Shown: positions 48,161-61,540, counted from the stretch's first letter. The stretch: DNA of 64,000 nucleotides from Sphagnum magellanicum (GCA_021904315.1 CM038918.1:14709349-14773348), one strand, 5' to 3'. The notes: a model not told the origin generated them from the sequence alone. Made by a program: numbers and translations.

Positions 48161-48880
48161 ATTTCTCCTTTGAATCGGAAAATACAAAAAAACAAGTTGT
48201 TGTACTATGGTTAGGCCATGTTCCACGTGATAAGTCTGTTATGGTGAACTGGCATTCTGTTGCTGGGTGAATGCCCTAGGACATTTTCAGGTTTGGCAGT
48301 AATTAAGTTATTTCTGAAAATGCAAAAAAAATAATTATAGAAATTGTTTGTTGAAAATGTTGCAATTTAAAGAAATTATAAGGGAGGGAAAATTACCAAA
48401 ATTGGTGGAAACCCAGGTGGAGCTTCTTGGGTCAGGCTAGTCTACCATTGGAGAGCAAGTGTCTAATAATGGCAACTTTTCTCTATCCTATAATAATTAT
48501 GTCTACCCAATTTTGCAAAAATTAAGCAATAGAAATTGTTGTAAAAGGTCTCATTGTCTTTAAAAAGATTCAGAGTTTAGAAAACCTGCCAAAGAAGGCT
48601 CCTTATTATTTTCAATGCCAAAATTTCATAAATTACTATTTTACTGCCAGAGTGAAATTTGAAAAATAAAATAATTTCTTCAGCGCTGGGGAGCCCAACC
48701 TGAAAAGCTACAACAGTAACAGGTTCTACCAGGGTGTTTTACAGAGAGTAATGGATTTACCCCCAATTTTGACCTCCACAAGGGAGTTTTCATTGAAAAA
48801 TGGCCCAAATTCCCCAGATTTTTTTTTTTTTTTTTTCTAATAGCAAAAAAATTATGATGAGTTCCAGCAAGTAGTCAGGA
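48161..48880. other. Intergenic DNA, nothing recognised
   Basis: AT-rich with a long poly-T near 48821-48836. No gene is seen. Confidence 0.45.
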
Positions 48881-49030
48881 ATATAGAATGATTTTTTTTT
48901 TTTTCTACTTTCATATTTAGTATGTAGCCAACTTTGGCTAAATTATTTTCTAGATGATTGCCACTTTGGCTACATCACAAAATCCTTAAAACGGAGCGGA
49001 AGGAGCAAAATCTCAGTTTTTCTTTTGTTT
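48881..49030 (-). repeat. Dispersed repeat R2, inverted fragment
   Basis: On the minus strand the sequence runs TTTAGCCAAAGTTGGCTACA, TACTAAATATGAAAGTAG, matching the diagnostic R2 block. The GCGACTCTGAGTC patch at 49069 just beyond it may belong to the same element. Confidence 0.5.
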
Positions 49031-49057
49031 GGGGGGGGGGGGGGGGGGGGGGAGGGG
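49031..49057 (+). repeat. 22-base G homopolymer
   Basis: Bases 49031-49052 are all G, followed by AGGGG. It could form a G-quadruplex. Such a run is also a common place for sequencing error, so its exact length is unsure. Confidence 0.9.
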
Positions 49058-49310
49058 TCAGAGTCAAAAGGCGACTCTGAGTCCCTTTTATGGCGAAAAT
49101 TCCCTTTTAGCCCTGTTTTCTTGTTTGGGAAGCGTGTCATCAGAGGTTTGTGTAATGGCTACTGTGTTCTTGGCCCTATACAAAAGTGTCGCCAATTAAG
49201 TCGAAATCTGTCTGGGGATGCTCGCGACTGCTAAGACACTACAAAATCAATCCCTGACATTAAAGCAGCAGCAGCAGCAGGTCGTAAATGCAGGCTCCAG
49301 TACAAAAGTA

Positions 49311-49708
49311 GGTGGGGCGCTAAACACACCCTAACGAGCTCTGTCCTGAGCATGTTTTTCTTGTCTTCTTGCACACGTTTTTCGGCCCTACATGGTTCTG
49401 CATAAAACCACGCAGCACGGTTCTACATGCTGTTCTTCATACTGTAGTTCTACACGAATCACTCTTTTTGTTCTGCTGCGATCGAGCAGATTCGAAATTT
49501 TGAACTTCCCAAGCATAGAACTTGGTACTAACCACTGGCATGGATTCAGGCGCTGAGGAATGTATGATCTGTTTTCTATTTAAATAACTCCTGCAGTCCA
49601 AAAGTCAAATCCTCCGGCAGAACAACGCAATTCTCCGCAAGGCTGCACTGTCAGGCCCGAAACCAGCGCGCCGGACAGAGCTCGTTACGGAGTGTTTAGC
49701 GCCCGGCC
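49311..49708. mobile_element. MITE-like element with ~36-bp terminal inverted repeats
   Basis: The left end (49311-49346) contains GGGCGCTAAACAC and TAACGAGCTCTGTCC. The right end (49673-49708) carries the reverse complement of the same two blocks, with about five mismatches over 36 bases. The ~325-bp interior has no ORF with a known domain, and the whole is richer in GC than its surroundings. Size, long inverted ends and lack of coding capacity fit a miniature inverted-repeat transposable element. No clear target-site duplication was found, so exact ends are uncertain. Confidence 0.65.
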
Positions 49709-50529
49709 TTAGGAAGGGCTGGTAGTCCATGCCAAAAATAGTGGCAGCCAATAATAGGAATAGAATTTCGATGCAACCAATTTCGATGAGAAGTCGCGTC
49801 ATGGAGTGAAGGGGCCCTGCCTTTTTCCCCTGGATAGGAGACCAAAAAAAGTTACCACTGTAGAATGGTGCAGGACCTCAGGGTCAGCTAAAGATGACAT
49901 TGGGAAATTTGCTGCGCCCCCTTCAGGGGAGACAAAATTTCCAAAGAGGCAGTAGTAGCAAACAGGGGCAGGTTGTTAACTGTCCGAACTGTGCCATTCC
50001 GTAATAATTTTTTCACAAGTGTCATAAATAATTTACGTTCCTATTTATTTGAGGTACCTACTCTGTCATTACATTGGCCAATATTTCCTTCACCGCCCAG
50101 GAAGACGTAGAAAATAGGAACCTTTTCTGTTTCTCCAGCTAAATTTCTCTAGTTTCTCTAGCTGCCCAAAGAATATGGTTGGTGGGACCAGTGTTTTTCT
50201 TTTCAGTTATGTGTAGTGGCCAATATGGCTACACAGCTTCGTAGCTTAGCGGGCTAAAATTTTATGTGAAGGGGAGTTAATTTGGCGATTTTTTTCATTG
50301 GGCAGTAACTCTCATGGCGAGTTTTGATTTGTATTTGTTCACAAATTGGCGATCACGTCAGTTGCGATAAAAAATGTGGCTGATATAGGTTGTAGCTAGG
50401 TCATCTATTTGACTAATAGGTTGCTTACAAGAGAGTATATATGCCTACACAAAACTTTATTTATTTATTTTTAAACAGTCAAAAATTTGACGACATACAA
50501 ATAGTCATGATAAATAATTTGACAACATA
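49709..50529 (+). repeat. Intergenic DNA with an R2-like fragment
   Basis: Around 50210-50430 the words AGTGGCCAATATGGCTACACA, TTGGCGATTTTTTTC and ATGTGGCTGATATAGG resemble R2. 49800-50100 shows no structure that I recognise. No gene is seen. Confidence 0.4.
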
Positions 50530-51220
50530 TAGACACCACAAAAGTGAAGCACCACAAGCTTCAGCAAAACCACAAAGAAATTTTTTCTTAAAGAATGATT
50601 TGAAGAGAGCTTTGAAACAAAAGTGAAGCACAACAAGCTTCTAGAAGGATGCTCACAAATCTACCCAATGGCTTGGTAACAAATGCAAAACTATAGAGAA
50701 AAAAATTCATGAATAACGATTTCATGAGAGCTTGGACACAAAAGTGAAGCCCCACAAGTTTTTGCAAAACTACAAAATAAAAATTCTTCAATAATGATTT
50801 TAGGAGAGCTTGAGGACAAAAGTGAAGCACAACGAGCTTTTGCAAGAATGTTCACAAGTCTACTCCATGACCAACAAATACAAAAATGCAAAGAAAAAAA
50901 TTCCTAAGCATAAGAAGTTTTTGCAATAATGCTCACAAATTTGTCCAAAGTTTGGTAGCAAATGCAATTTTTTTAAAAAAAAACTTCAAACACAAGAGCT
51001 TTTGTAAGAATGCTCACAAATTTGCTCCATGGCTTGGTAGTATATGCAAAACTACAAAAAAAAATTCTTGAAAAGCAACAAGTTTTTGCAAGAATGCTCA
51101 AAATTCAATTCCATTGCTTGGTAGCAAATGTAAAATGATAAAGAATAAAATTCTTGGAACACAAGAAGTTTCTACAAGAATTTTCACAAATCTATCCATG
51201 ACTTGGTAGTAGATGAAGTT
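50530..51220 (+). repeat. Satellite-like array, ~80-88-bp units with a ~200-bp higher order
   Basis: AAAGTGAAGC falls at about 50541, 50620, 50741 and 50819, spacings that repeat every ~200 bases. From 50931 on, GCTCACAAAT-type words recur at 50931, 51012, 51096 and 51184. Units share AAGTTTTTGCAAGAATGCTC, CCATGGCTTGGTAGCAAATG and a CAAAACTACAAAAAAAATTC block. The array is degenerate, and no coding sequence is seen. Confidence 0.75.
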
Positions 51221-54200
51221 TGAACCTTAAACTCAAAATTTTTTAAAACTCTTACTTTAAAAAAATTATGACCTTTGCTTCCTATAAGCCTTGCCTACGC
51301 AATGTTGAATTAAACATCTCATGATTTCAAAACTTGGCCTCATTGGAGGATTCCCAAACCCCATGACTCCATGTTGTTTTGTAGTAAAAAATGTTCGCAA
51401 CTTACAAGTTGCACATTGCACAATGCAATTGCTTTACATTGGACTACCTACTTGTACATCCTAAATTTTACTATAGTTTACAATTACACCAAATCTCCCC
51501 ATATCAACCACAAGCTTTCAAAATAGATTTAACAACCAAATAAACATAAAACAAAATTTGATTTTACAAATAAAATTGTCGTCACCATGCAAATTATGTT
51601 TTTAAAACATTTATGATGCATCCAAAGTAGCTAGCAATTTCAAGGTGCAATCAATTGCATGTTGTTAACGACATGGCATTGAATGATTATGTTTCAAATG
51701 CAAAAGCTCTGGTGGCAAAAAACTCCTAAGTGTTGGAAGTGTTATTTGCGAACAAAAATGGGATTAGCAATGAAAAGGGTGACTTTAAAGTTTCTCCTAT
51801 TTGAAAGGTGGCAATATGATCACTTGGCATTACAAAGATCTAGCAATTTCCTTCAAAACAAATTTTCAATTTTACAGCAACCTTGTTATAGAAGCTAAAT
51901 TTTTGTCACCTTTTGGCAAATTTTTACCCCAAAAAAATCATTGGGTGGGACTTTTAAAATCTCCATGGTTGAAAATAATTTAAAATCATAGTAATTTAAA
52001 TATTTTTCATTGAAAAAGAAAAAGGAAAACAATTAATTTTTAATTACCAAGTGGTTTTGATGCCTGAAACCAAGGCTAGGAAATGTTTCTTTCTCAAATT
52101 GTAGTCGAACCTAAAGTTTATGCTTTAATATTCAACACCAACTTGTTGTTATTAACTAATGTTGGGTGGTCCTCATTTTTTTTGTGAAAAATTGGTTAGT
52201 TCCACTTCTTACATCATGTTATGAAAACTTGATTGGTTCTGATTGTCCAATAGTTTTTTTAATTTTTTGGCCAAGGTTTGTCCATAAATATTTGTTGGTT
52301 TGAAAAGGCCAAAGGTAATATGCTTTAACTACCAATAAACTCCTAAAAAATTGATCACCAATGTAAAAACATTAAGTCCAACTTTTGACATCCACAAATC
52401 AAAGCTTATAGTTGCACAATGACATTTTGCTAAAGCTAGTAAAACATATAATTATTCAATTTTTTCCACTAATCCAGACAATAATTCATAAGAAAATTGT
52501 TTGCTATAAAGAAAAACAAAATTTGGACATAAATGCATACTAAACCTTTTCAACCGACTACTTTCCACAAACTATAAAGGAAGGTAGTTTTTTTACATTT
52601 AAAAGACATAAGTCTTCTAAAATTGTTTGTATTCCACATCATCTTTCTTGAAAATTTTTCTTGCAACAAAAAGATTAAATATGGAGTTAATGAAAATATT
52701 TCATCACTTTTTAGAAGGTTGTCTTTCATCTTCCCTCAAAAAACAATTGACTTTTTACTTTTTAAAAAACCGTTACATTGATTTGAAGGGTCAATGCATG
52801 GTTGGGTGGACCAATTTGGGTGTCATGCTAGCCAATTTTGCCTTGTGGTTGCCATTGCAATGCCCATGTCACTTTATAGGTTTTTAAATTGATTAAAATG
52901 GACTTGGTTTAAATATCTTAACTTGAATATCTACATGATGCATAAAATTATTTTACAAATTTATAAAAGCAATGGACTTTTGAACTCAAAACTCATTAAT
53001 TGCACTTATGACTACCATTTTTATGTGGACTATGTTATAGTCCTTTTATTGATGGGGTGTGTGTTAGGGATTTGGAATTAGTTAAATATCATATCAAAAA
53101 AAACATAGGAATAAAATAAATAATGAATTGAATTTTAAAACTATACTTATGGACTTTTAAACAAACTAATCATGAGCATTTTTTCATAAGTCCAAATCAT
53201 ATAGGAGGAAAAAGTATTTTATGATTTTTTTGCTTAGATGTATAAAGAAGAAGAAAATCTAGATGTGCCATTAATGACATGGAAAAAAATGGAGGAAATC
53301 AATGTAAACTAATGTAAACTAATTGTAATTTCCAAATTTTGACCATTTTTCTGAATAAATAGGGACTTTGATTTTGTGGCAAATTGGTCCACCCAACCAT
53401 GCATCGACTCTAAATTGACATTCCTAAAAGTAAATATACCATTAATTGTGTTATATATGATTAATCCATTCCTCGCTTGAGTTCTTGGATTTAAATTCAA
53501 TACTGGTTTATTGTGACAAAAAATATAACATTTACTGGTTTGAAAAGTTGTTATGTTAACTTTTTTGTTGTCATTAACAAATATAATGCCCAACACAATG
53601 CATTTTTATTATTTGCTTTCCAAAATGATCTTTGTGCATGCAACTTCTTTAAATTATCTTTCATTTTCTTTTCATTCATTTCTAGATTCCTATTTCCTTT
53701 TGTTTGTAGACTTCCATTTTCTTCAAGTTTCAACAAAGGTTCATTTTCCATCCTTATTTCATTCATAAATATATCACATATATTTTCGTTCTCAAAAAAA
53801 TATTCCATGTTTAATTTGAGATTAAAAATTATTGCCCTCACAAGTAGTGAAAAAATTAAACAATTATAAGATCTATCAAAAACCAAAAACTAAACAATTA
53901 TCTAATGTATTAAAGGCCAGAAACTAACATTTACAATATAAATAAATAAAATTACAAGGAATTGCAAAATGCAATTTCCCTTCTAAGCATTTATTATAAA
54001 AAAAAGATATAAATTTCTAAATTTTTAGAAAAAGTTATGGGGCTTATAAAGTGGAAAAAATATGGGGTTTATAGGCAAGTTCAAAAAAACCTGCAAAAAT
54101 AAACAACAAAGCAAATGAATTAAAAAATTAACACATTATCAAAAGAATAACACAAAATGAAATGAAAAACTCAAAACAAAAAAATGAAAAGAAAATGGAA

Positions 54201-54279
54201 AAAAAACTCACCTTTTGTACTCGAAAACTTGGTGTTGGAACTCCAACCTACACATGGCAAGAAGGGGAAGGGAAGTACC
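51221..54279. other. AT-rich intergenic DNA
   Basis: No gene. The words CATGGTTGGGTGGACCAATTT (52798) and, in reverse orientation, AAATTGGTCCACCCAACCATG (53381-53401) form a widely spaced inverted repeat of about 20 bp, with less clear similarity beyond it. The paired opposite-strand frames at 53513-53886 are AT-rich and have no domain. Confidence 0.5.
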
Positions 54280-54840
54280 ATACCAACCAAAGAAACAACA
54301 TCAACACCAATGCGAAAAGAATAGCAACAACAATAACGCAAGAAAAGCAACATCAAGAGTTAGGCAAGTAAGTACTTGAAGATTGATAGCACCAATGTGA
54401 GAAAAGGACCAATGTAACGTGAAAAGAGCAATGCGACAATGTGAGAAACACAACAAGGGCATCATGAGAAAAATAGTAAAGGCAATGTGAGAAGAATAAT
54501 GCAACAATAGGAAAAGAGTAGCAATGTAACATGAAAAGAGTAATGCATTAATGCAAGGAGAGCGGAAGCAACACGAGAAGAGCAATGCAACAACATGAGA
54601 AAAAAAAACAACGCAAGAACACAAAAAGAAAAATGTAATAGTGTCAATATAGTAGCAAGGTAGTGCGAACACAATAAGAACAATGTAATAGCACACAAAG
54701 AATACCAAAAAAATGAGATGAAAAGTAATACCACAATGTAAGGAAAAACAACATGCAAGGAGAACAACACCAATGAGAGCCTAGAAGGATGTAGCAAGAA
54801 GAATACAATGTGAAAAGAGCATAACCAATAAGTACTACAA
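54280..54840 (+). repeat. Degenerate AGAGCAATGCAACA minisatellite
   Basis: The tract is built from shuffled copies of GAAAAGAGCAATG, AATGCAACAA, AATGTGAGAA and AACACAA. The short word order repeats at irregular 15-40-base spacing. Several minus-strand frames stay open and encode hydrophobic Leu/Ser/Cys/Phe strings, a consequence of the composition and not evidence of a membrane protein. Confidence 0.75.
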
Positions 54841-56539
54841 GATTTTAAATAAAATCATTGTGAAATAAAATGAAACTCAAGTTTCATTTTTATACAATAT
54901 CCTTAATCTTAAACAACGCCTTCACCTCCCCAAGTGATGGCTACTCTTTAGGAACCCTAAAGTTGAAAACATAAAACCAAATAGAAGCTTTAAAAAAAAA
55001 CTTGTCCATCTTTTCTTTTTTCTTTTTTTTAAAACATGAATTGGTTTTTATGGTTTATTTTTGTTTGTGTGAAAAACGAAGGTTGATTATTAGTTAGGTT
55101 CTCACATGTAATTATGTCAAGCAATTTTCATTATGAGAATTGGGTCAAAAATAGGTGATGATTTGAGAACCACCCAACACTGCTATTAACTTAACACATC
55201 ACATATGATCAACCCTAACATTGAGAACATTAACATTGTTGAACCTAACATTAGTGAACATAAGTGGGTGGGCGAAAGAAATGAGATAATTAAGCTTGAA
55301 AGAAAAAGGTATGAACTAGTGTTGGGGGGTATCACTAAACCCCTCCCCCTACTAATTTTTATATCAATTCTCAATTCAAAAATCAAGGGTTCTCACTTTG
55401 AAAACTAATCGAATATCACATAGGCCCAAACTTGATACTTGTGGAGATTATCAAGTGAACCCCCACATTGATTCACATATTTGTATATATTTATAAATAC
55501 CCAAATAAGAAAAGTAGTATTTACCCATTGTCATATCAAGGTTTAAGTTTAAGCCCAAGACTTCTTTAAAATCTTTTAAAACATTAACCACTAGGTCACA
55601 ACCCTTTCCATGTTCATCATGGATTTGAACTTTTAAATTTAAAGTTTACACATGTCAAAGATTTAACTTTAAAAACTTATTAGGATGAATGAACATTAAT
55701 TAAAAATAGTCATAAAATTAATTTCACATAATTAATTGTGATTTTATGCTTAAAATTTAAGTTTATATTAAAGGATATTGAGTTAAAACTTGAGAACTAG
55801 CGTACATTAAAAAAATAATAATTTAATGATAATATGAAAATCAACAAAAATACCAAATTTTGAAAGAAAAAAAATCAATTTTTTTTTTAAATTTAAAAAA
55901 ACTAAAACCAATAGTTATTTCAAATAGGTGAGAACTACCCAACATTGGTATAAAGTATGAATAGCATACACATACATCAAACAAAGTATTACATAGATGT
56001 GCCATATGCAATAATCTATGAAACCAAACTTATAAACAAGTATTAATTTACATATTTATTTATTCTATTTTGGAATAGATGGACAAAATCCATTGCAAAT
56101 AAGCATTGATACAAGGAGAAACCCAAGAACAAACAAACTCAACCAAACAAAGCCATAAACATACCACAAGAGATTCCTACCCCTCAATAGTTGATAACAC
56201 CACTAGATCTTCCTACAATCCCATGTGTAAATGGCATAATGTGGATACCAAACCATGTCAAACATATTAAGGAGTTTATGTTCATCTTCAACAGAAATTT
56301 AATAAGGTATGTGGTACATTCTCATTCAAATCTATTATAGTCTAAAAAGCCTTCCCATATAGCTATTTCAATCTTAATTTTATACCGCTTAATGCCATTG
56401 AAGTTAAGGTTGTTTCATTCAATCCATATGCATCACAAAATGATACCCCATAGGAGAGACCATAAATGACAAAATCTCCTTAACCTATTAAATAGTTTTT
56501 GGTTGAAAAGGCATTGTTTAAAACTTAAGGCCTTCCAAA
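54841..56539. other. AT-rich intergenic DNA
   Basis: No gene is seen. The left part of the LINE-like remnant may extend into 56100-56540, but the frames are too broken to support it. Confidence 0.45.
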
Positions 56540-58860
56540 TGAAGTTAATATGCAAAGGCATTTATAACCAACACAAGAAAATGAACGTAATCTCCCAAGC
56601 CACCTTCACCCTTTGACATTGCCAAAAATTATGAATGGTTAGTTTCAAGAACCTTGAGCTCATCAGAAGGACAATCTACTGAAATATTTTGGTTGGTTTA
56701 TTGCCTTCCATGTGTTAATGGCCAAAGCCTAAGTCATAATGTCCAAAGAGAGTTAGCCTCTTTCTTAACTCTATGTTTCATCCACATGGCTTTCTATCCC
56801 AATCTAAAGTTAGGTGCGAGGTCATGATTCCGTAGTTTAGCTTGTGCAATCTTCAAAAGCTACATTTTTTATTTCAACATTTTCGTTCCATGTTTAGTGT
56901 TGTATCTTGTTGTTTCTACTTGTCCATTCCATTTCCACAATCTTGGGTCAAACTCTAGGTCTTGGAGAACTCCATGAAATGTTGTGAATTTGACCCTTTT
57001 GATTTCAACTTGGTACATAGCTTCAATCTCTTAAAGGTTCTAGTAAAGTTGTTCCAATTATCATACAATTGAAGTAGCCTTGAATGTATCCCAACCTCAA
57101 AGGCTTGAATCTCACTAAGTAACTTTAGTATCCTTTGTTGCGTTGTATTGATAAGAGTTTTGAAATTGTTTGAAATACAAAATATTGGCAATAGGTACAT
57201 GGTTGGGTTTTGGTAAATACCAACCCATTATCCATTTTAAACCTTAGACGATAGGTTCCCAAATTCCATTGACCAAACATTTAAGATGCTCACAAGTATC
57301 TTCTCCCATATGCATTGCTCCCTATTTTCAAGTTTGAAATTATTTTTGATCTCATCCCAATAATATAATTTTATTTTTTCTAAATCCCAAAGGTATGTCA
57401 TGCACGACCCTTATTATCACTTGCAACTATTGTTGTTCACACACACATAAACCAAACAACATAAAATCATTTTAAATATCACACAACCTCTAACCCACCC
57501 CCCTATTTCGTTAAGGTCCCATTGCACCAATTATCTTGTGATATATTTCTTAAACTAAAGAAATTCACCCAATGAAGCTGGTGATTTTTGGTGATTTTTG
57601 GTTATTCAAAACATAATTCACTTGTAACAATAAAATTCCAATCCTAAAACACAAACAAAATCCACACATAAATGTGCACAAAGAAAACTTGCATAAAAAT
57701 ATTTAAAAACATGCGACGACACACTTACATTTTTCTAAACCTTGAAATTATATCCCACACATAAAATATTCCAAACCTAATTCACACTTGAATTAGTTCC
57801 AAGTTAAAAACACATTTAATTACACTAATCCAGCTTAAGGTTAATTTAATCAAAACTTAATTGGCCAACTAAACCAACATTCTTGACAAGTCTCCAATCA
57901 TTTAAAGCCTTGCCCCATGCAATTTTCAAAATTTGTTGATAGATATTCCCCATTCAGGTGCAAACCAGAAAAGATGAATTGCACTCACCTACTTTTGGGA
58001 TTAATTTTGAAAATCTTCAAAAAATTTGTTCAATTTTTAAAATAATTTTCTTTATACTATTATGTCAAGGTTTATATAAAAGATTTCAAAATATATGTAA
58101 TTTTCATAAGTTTTGAAGTTTATTTATTAGTTATTTCAATGTTAAAAAACACGTGTTATAATGCAAAATGAATGTTTTTGAGATCTTATTATTCATTGGA
58201 TATTTTTCAAATTAATTCACATGTTCCAATGATATGTTATGAACCTTATTATATTAGAAAATCTTATACTTTCAACACCAAATTAAATTACCACTTTTAA
58301 ACATGAAAAAACTAAGCATTGGTGACACTTGTTGTGGTTCATGTTAGTGTGATTGCACCCATTCATGACCTTTAAATTCAAAACCCCATTAATAATTGAT
58401 TTTTTTACAAATTTAACAACATATATGAGAGGTTGGAATTAGAGTTTTTCTACCATTCTTTTCCATATTTTTGAAATCTACGCCCATACCCTAGAGCCAT
58501 GCATTGAAGTGTGCCATTTGACCATGGCTAGTGGAGGTCAAGCAACCATCTATTATTTCAAGAAGGCTTGTAATTAACCAATTTGAACCTTAATAATGTT
58601 TTCAAATTTGATTCACATGGTTCCATAACCATCAACATCAATTTGCACATCAAGGTCAAAAATGCCTTTTCTAGGTCCATCAATCTTAAACCACCCACAT
58701 TTTTATGGGCACAATAATCAACCCAATTATTGTGTTCCCCTCCTAACCACTCAAAGTTCCACATCATAGCTTTGCATTTTTTCACTATTACCCTTGAACC
58801 TTTTTCGCACATTAATGAAAAATAGCAAAATTAATGCCAACACAACATCACTATACCAAA
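56540..58860 (-). mobile_element. Degenerate LINE (non-LTR retrotransposon) remnant
   Basis: The best-supported part is 58558-58812 on the minus strand. It encodes KGSRVIVKKCKAMMWNFEW, then GGEHNNWVDYCAHKNVGGLR, then LMDLEKAFLTLMCKL. This follows the region just after the reverse transcriptase in plant LINEs: a ...FxWxG motif, W..(xC)..K..GGL(G)L.D and N/A-rich ALxxK(W). Further along the same strand, 56600-56760 reads through stops as THGRQ*TNQNISVDCPSDEL and resembles the zinc-binding zf-RVT tail (GR-PTN core). Frame breaks are numerous and no intact polymerase is present. The limits are approximate. Confidence 0.5.
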
Positions 58861-61540
58861 ACATGATTTTTTATATTAGAATAACTTACAACTATTGTCC
58901 AATTATAGTCATGTAGTCATATTTGGACTCCAATCACTACCATTTTTTCGACAACAACTATTATTAGGACTACATGATTATAAATATGATTAAAAGTAAA
59001 TATATGACTATAATATAATTAGGACTACACAAGTAGTAGTCATGTTGAATGTAATTGACTTTGTTTAGTCAACTAAAAATTTATAAATAAATATGAACAT
59101 ATGGGTAGGTTTAATATAAATTGGTCTAGGTTTAATTTAGGTTTGACTTTGGTTTAACTTACTTTAACCTTTAGAATTAACATTATTTTAACCTTTGATA
59201 TTAACCTCTATTGAATTTAGTTCATAAGTTTAGTCTAAATAATTTATTTAGTCAAAGTAGTCTCATTTAGTTTAAATATACTCATTTAATTTAATTTAAT
59301 AGATAACCTAGTTTTGCCCTCATTTTGTTTACGTAACTTAATCCAACCAAATTGAACCACAATAAACTAAATTAACCTACTTTAACCTAAATATTTTTAA
59401 TTTAACTAAGTTTTGCCCACTTTAGCTTAAGTATCCAAATTTTGTCCAAGTTTTGCATAAATAGTTTAATTTTGCCAAATTTTGCTTAAATATTTTAATT
59501 TTATCAAGCCTTGCCTAGTTTAATTGAAATAACCCAGTTTAACCAATTACAACCAACTTTAGCGTACTTTAGACTAAATAGCTTAATTATGCCAAGTTAA
59601 AAAAAATTAAGGTTAAATTAGCATAGGCAATTTAATTATCCAATTTGAGTCAAATATATACTATTTTAAACATGTCATGCACATGCCAAGTTTAGCCAAT
59701 TGCATTAGAATGTGAGTTGGAGTGTAAACATGACTATGCATGTGACAAGTTCTTATTTTCTTGAAATTTTAAAACACCAAATTATTTGATTTTTTTTTTG
59801 GGCATGAAGGTTATCACAAATTTATACAAAGGAATGGTAAACCAATGATGTTAATTTACAAGTTAACATTAATTTAACTCCAACATTTAACATTACTGTC
59901 ACATTTACATGACATATTAACATTTTTTGTTAAGGTAATTCAATGTGGGGATACAATATATCTTGCACTTTTTTTAACATGCGCTTACCGAAGGCATTAA
60001 CTCCAAGTGTGGGCAGACCATTAATGTCGTAATATACAAAGGGTGTCAAATAGGCTTGTGTGCAAGTGTGCAAAAAAATTACTATGGTCAATGAAATTGC
60101 TATACTTGATGGTTTGAATTGATTTTCTTAAATATCTTAAATGCACTAACAATTAAATGTGTAATAGGGTTTGGTATGCTTGTGAGAATTTCAGAAGACC
60201 AATGGAAATGGTAGAAATGATCTGTAATTTTCAATGTTCAGTAGAATAGGGTTGTGTATAAGTCTAAACATTAATATTATTTCAGGCCAGTGAGATTGCT
60301 AGATTTGGTAGTGTGAAAAGGGGGAGAGGAGGGCCTGCATGAGCAGCAAACCCTAAACCTTAAACCCTAAAGCATGACACTTCTCTTTTTTTGAGTGGCT
60401 GAAGGTGTGCATGTGATGATTAATGTTCTGCTGAGCCGACTGACAAACATGTGTGGCAAATGCATGTTCCACATGGGGGAAGGTGCATCCAAATACATTG
60501 GTTCCCTGGTAAAATCCCCAGGCACGGTTTTTTTTTGGGGGAGTTGCTTCTAAACATTTAAAATTTTAGTTGACTTCATTAGGGGACTTAGAGTCCAAGT
60601 TTAACATTACCTGAGTTAAACAGAGCATGTAAGATGGTGAAGTGTTAAGATAGGTGCTTGTTCACCTTAGCCCATTACCCATAACACTTAATTGGTTTTG
60701 GGGTCCTGTTCAAGCACTTGTTTTGTTTTTTTTTTTTTTTTTCACTATGCATGAAAGGCAGTCATTGGGCTGTTCACTTTTGCTTTTGCCAGTTTCATTT
60801 GTAATGACAAATGAAACAATGGGGAACAACTCAAGGTGCGATTCCCTGGTTCAAATTTCCTGGTGATTGAAAGTCATTTCTTTTGGAATTTGTGACGTAG
60901 GTGTTAAGGACTCTAGTGTTCAATCCATTAACACAATGCTAGTCATTTAGGACTTAAACCAACTTATCATGAAATTTTTATGTTAAGCTAACATTCACTT
61001 AACCTTAAGCTATCACCCATTTGACATTGGATGCCACCTAGGATGCCACCTAGATTTTCATTTAACACTGACTTAACATCATGTGTGAATGTGCCATAAG
61101 TACATAGATTACTAGGTTTGTAGGTAAATGTGAAGGTTTTGGACAAACACCATCATTCACCTGATGAGGGTACATCAGAGTTGGTTTAGGTTTGATTTCT
61201 GTTAGTCTTTTTAGATGACAATTTCATACATGTGAAAATTGAATATTGTTGTCTTCCCAAACAACACCAACAAATATTTGAATTCAATTTAGTCACATAA
61301 CATTGAATCAATTAAAACCTTAAAATCTTTTTAAAATCTTCTATTCAAAACTGAAATGGTTTCATGAATTTTTAGATGTAATCCATACACAATTTTTTTA
61401 ATAAATTTAATATGTGAAGATTGAATTTCATGTTATAAGATTAATGATTTTAAAGAAAATTGTATACGATCCTAGATTCTTGTTATGATATTATGAGATT
61501 CAAGAAGACATGAAAATATATTGATATTTTGACATCATGT
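58861..61540. other. AT-rich intergenic DNA with degenerate short-word tract
   Basis: No gene. 59040-59600 is a tract of shuffled TTAACCTACTTTAACC, GCCAAGTTTTGC and TAGTTTAA words, old simple-sequence DNA. A CCCTAAACCTTAAACCCTAAAG telomere-like patch lies at 60352-60373. A poly-T run lies at 60728-60742. Confidence 0.5.
58902..58985. repeat. Inverted repeat, 16-bp arms
   Basis: TTATAGTCATGTAGTC (58904-58919) pairs with GACTACATGATTATAA (58968-58983) with one mismatch, around a ~48-base loop. It could be a small MITE or a chance structure. Confidence 0.55.

Noticed and set aside
54301-54797. Minus-strand ORFs resembling membrane proteins
   Set aside because: Their Leu/Phe/Cys/Ser strings come from the minisatellite and two frames are open at once.
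60819-60870. A GGTTCAAAT word resembling a tRNA T-loop
   Set aside because: No matching D-arm, anticodon stem or acceptor stem could be found around it.
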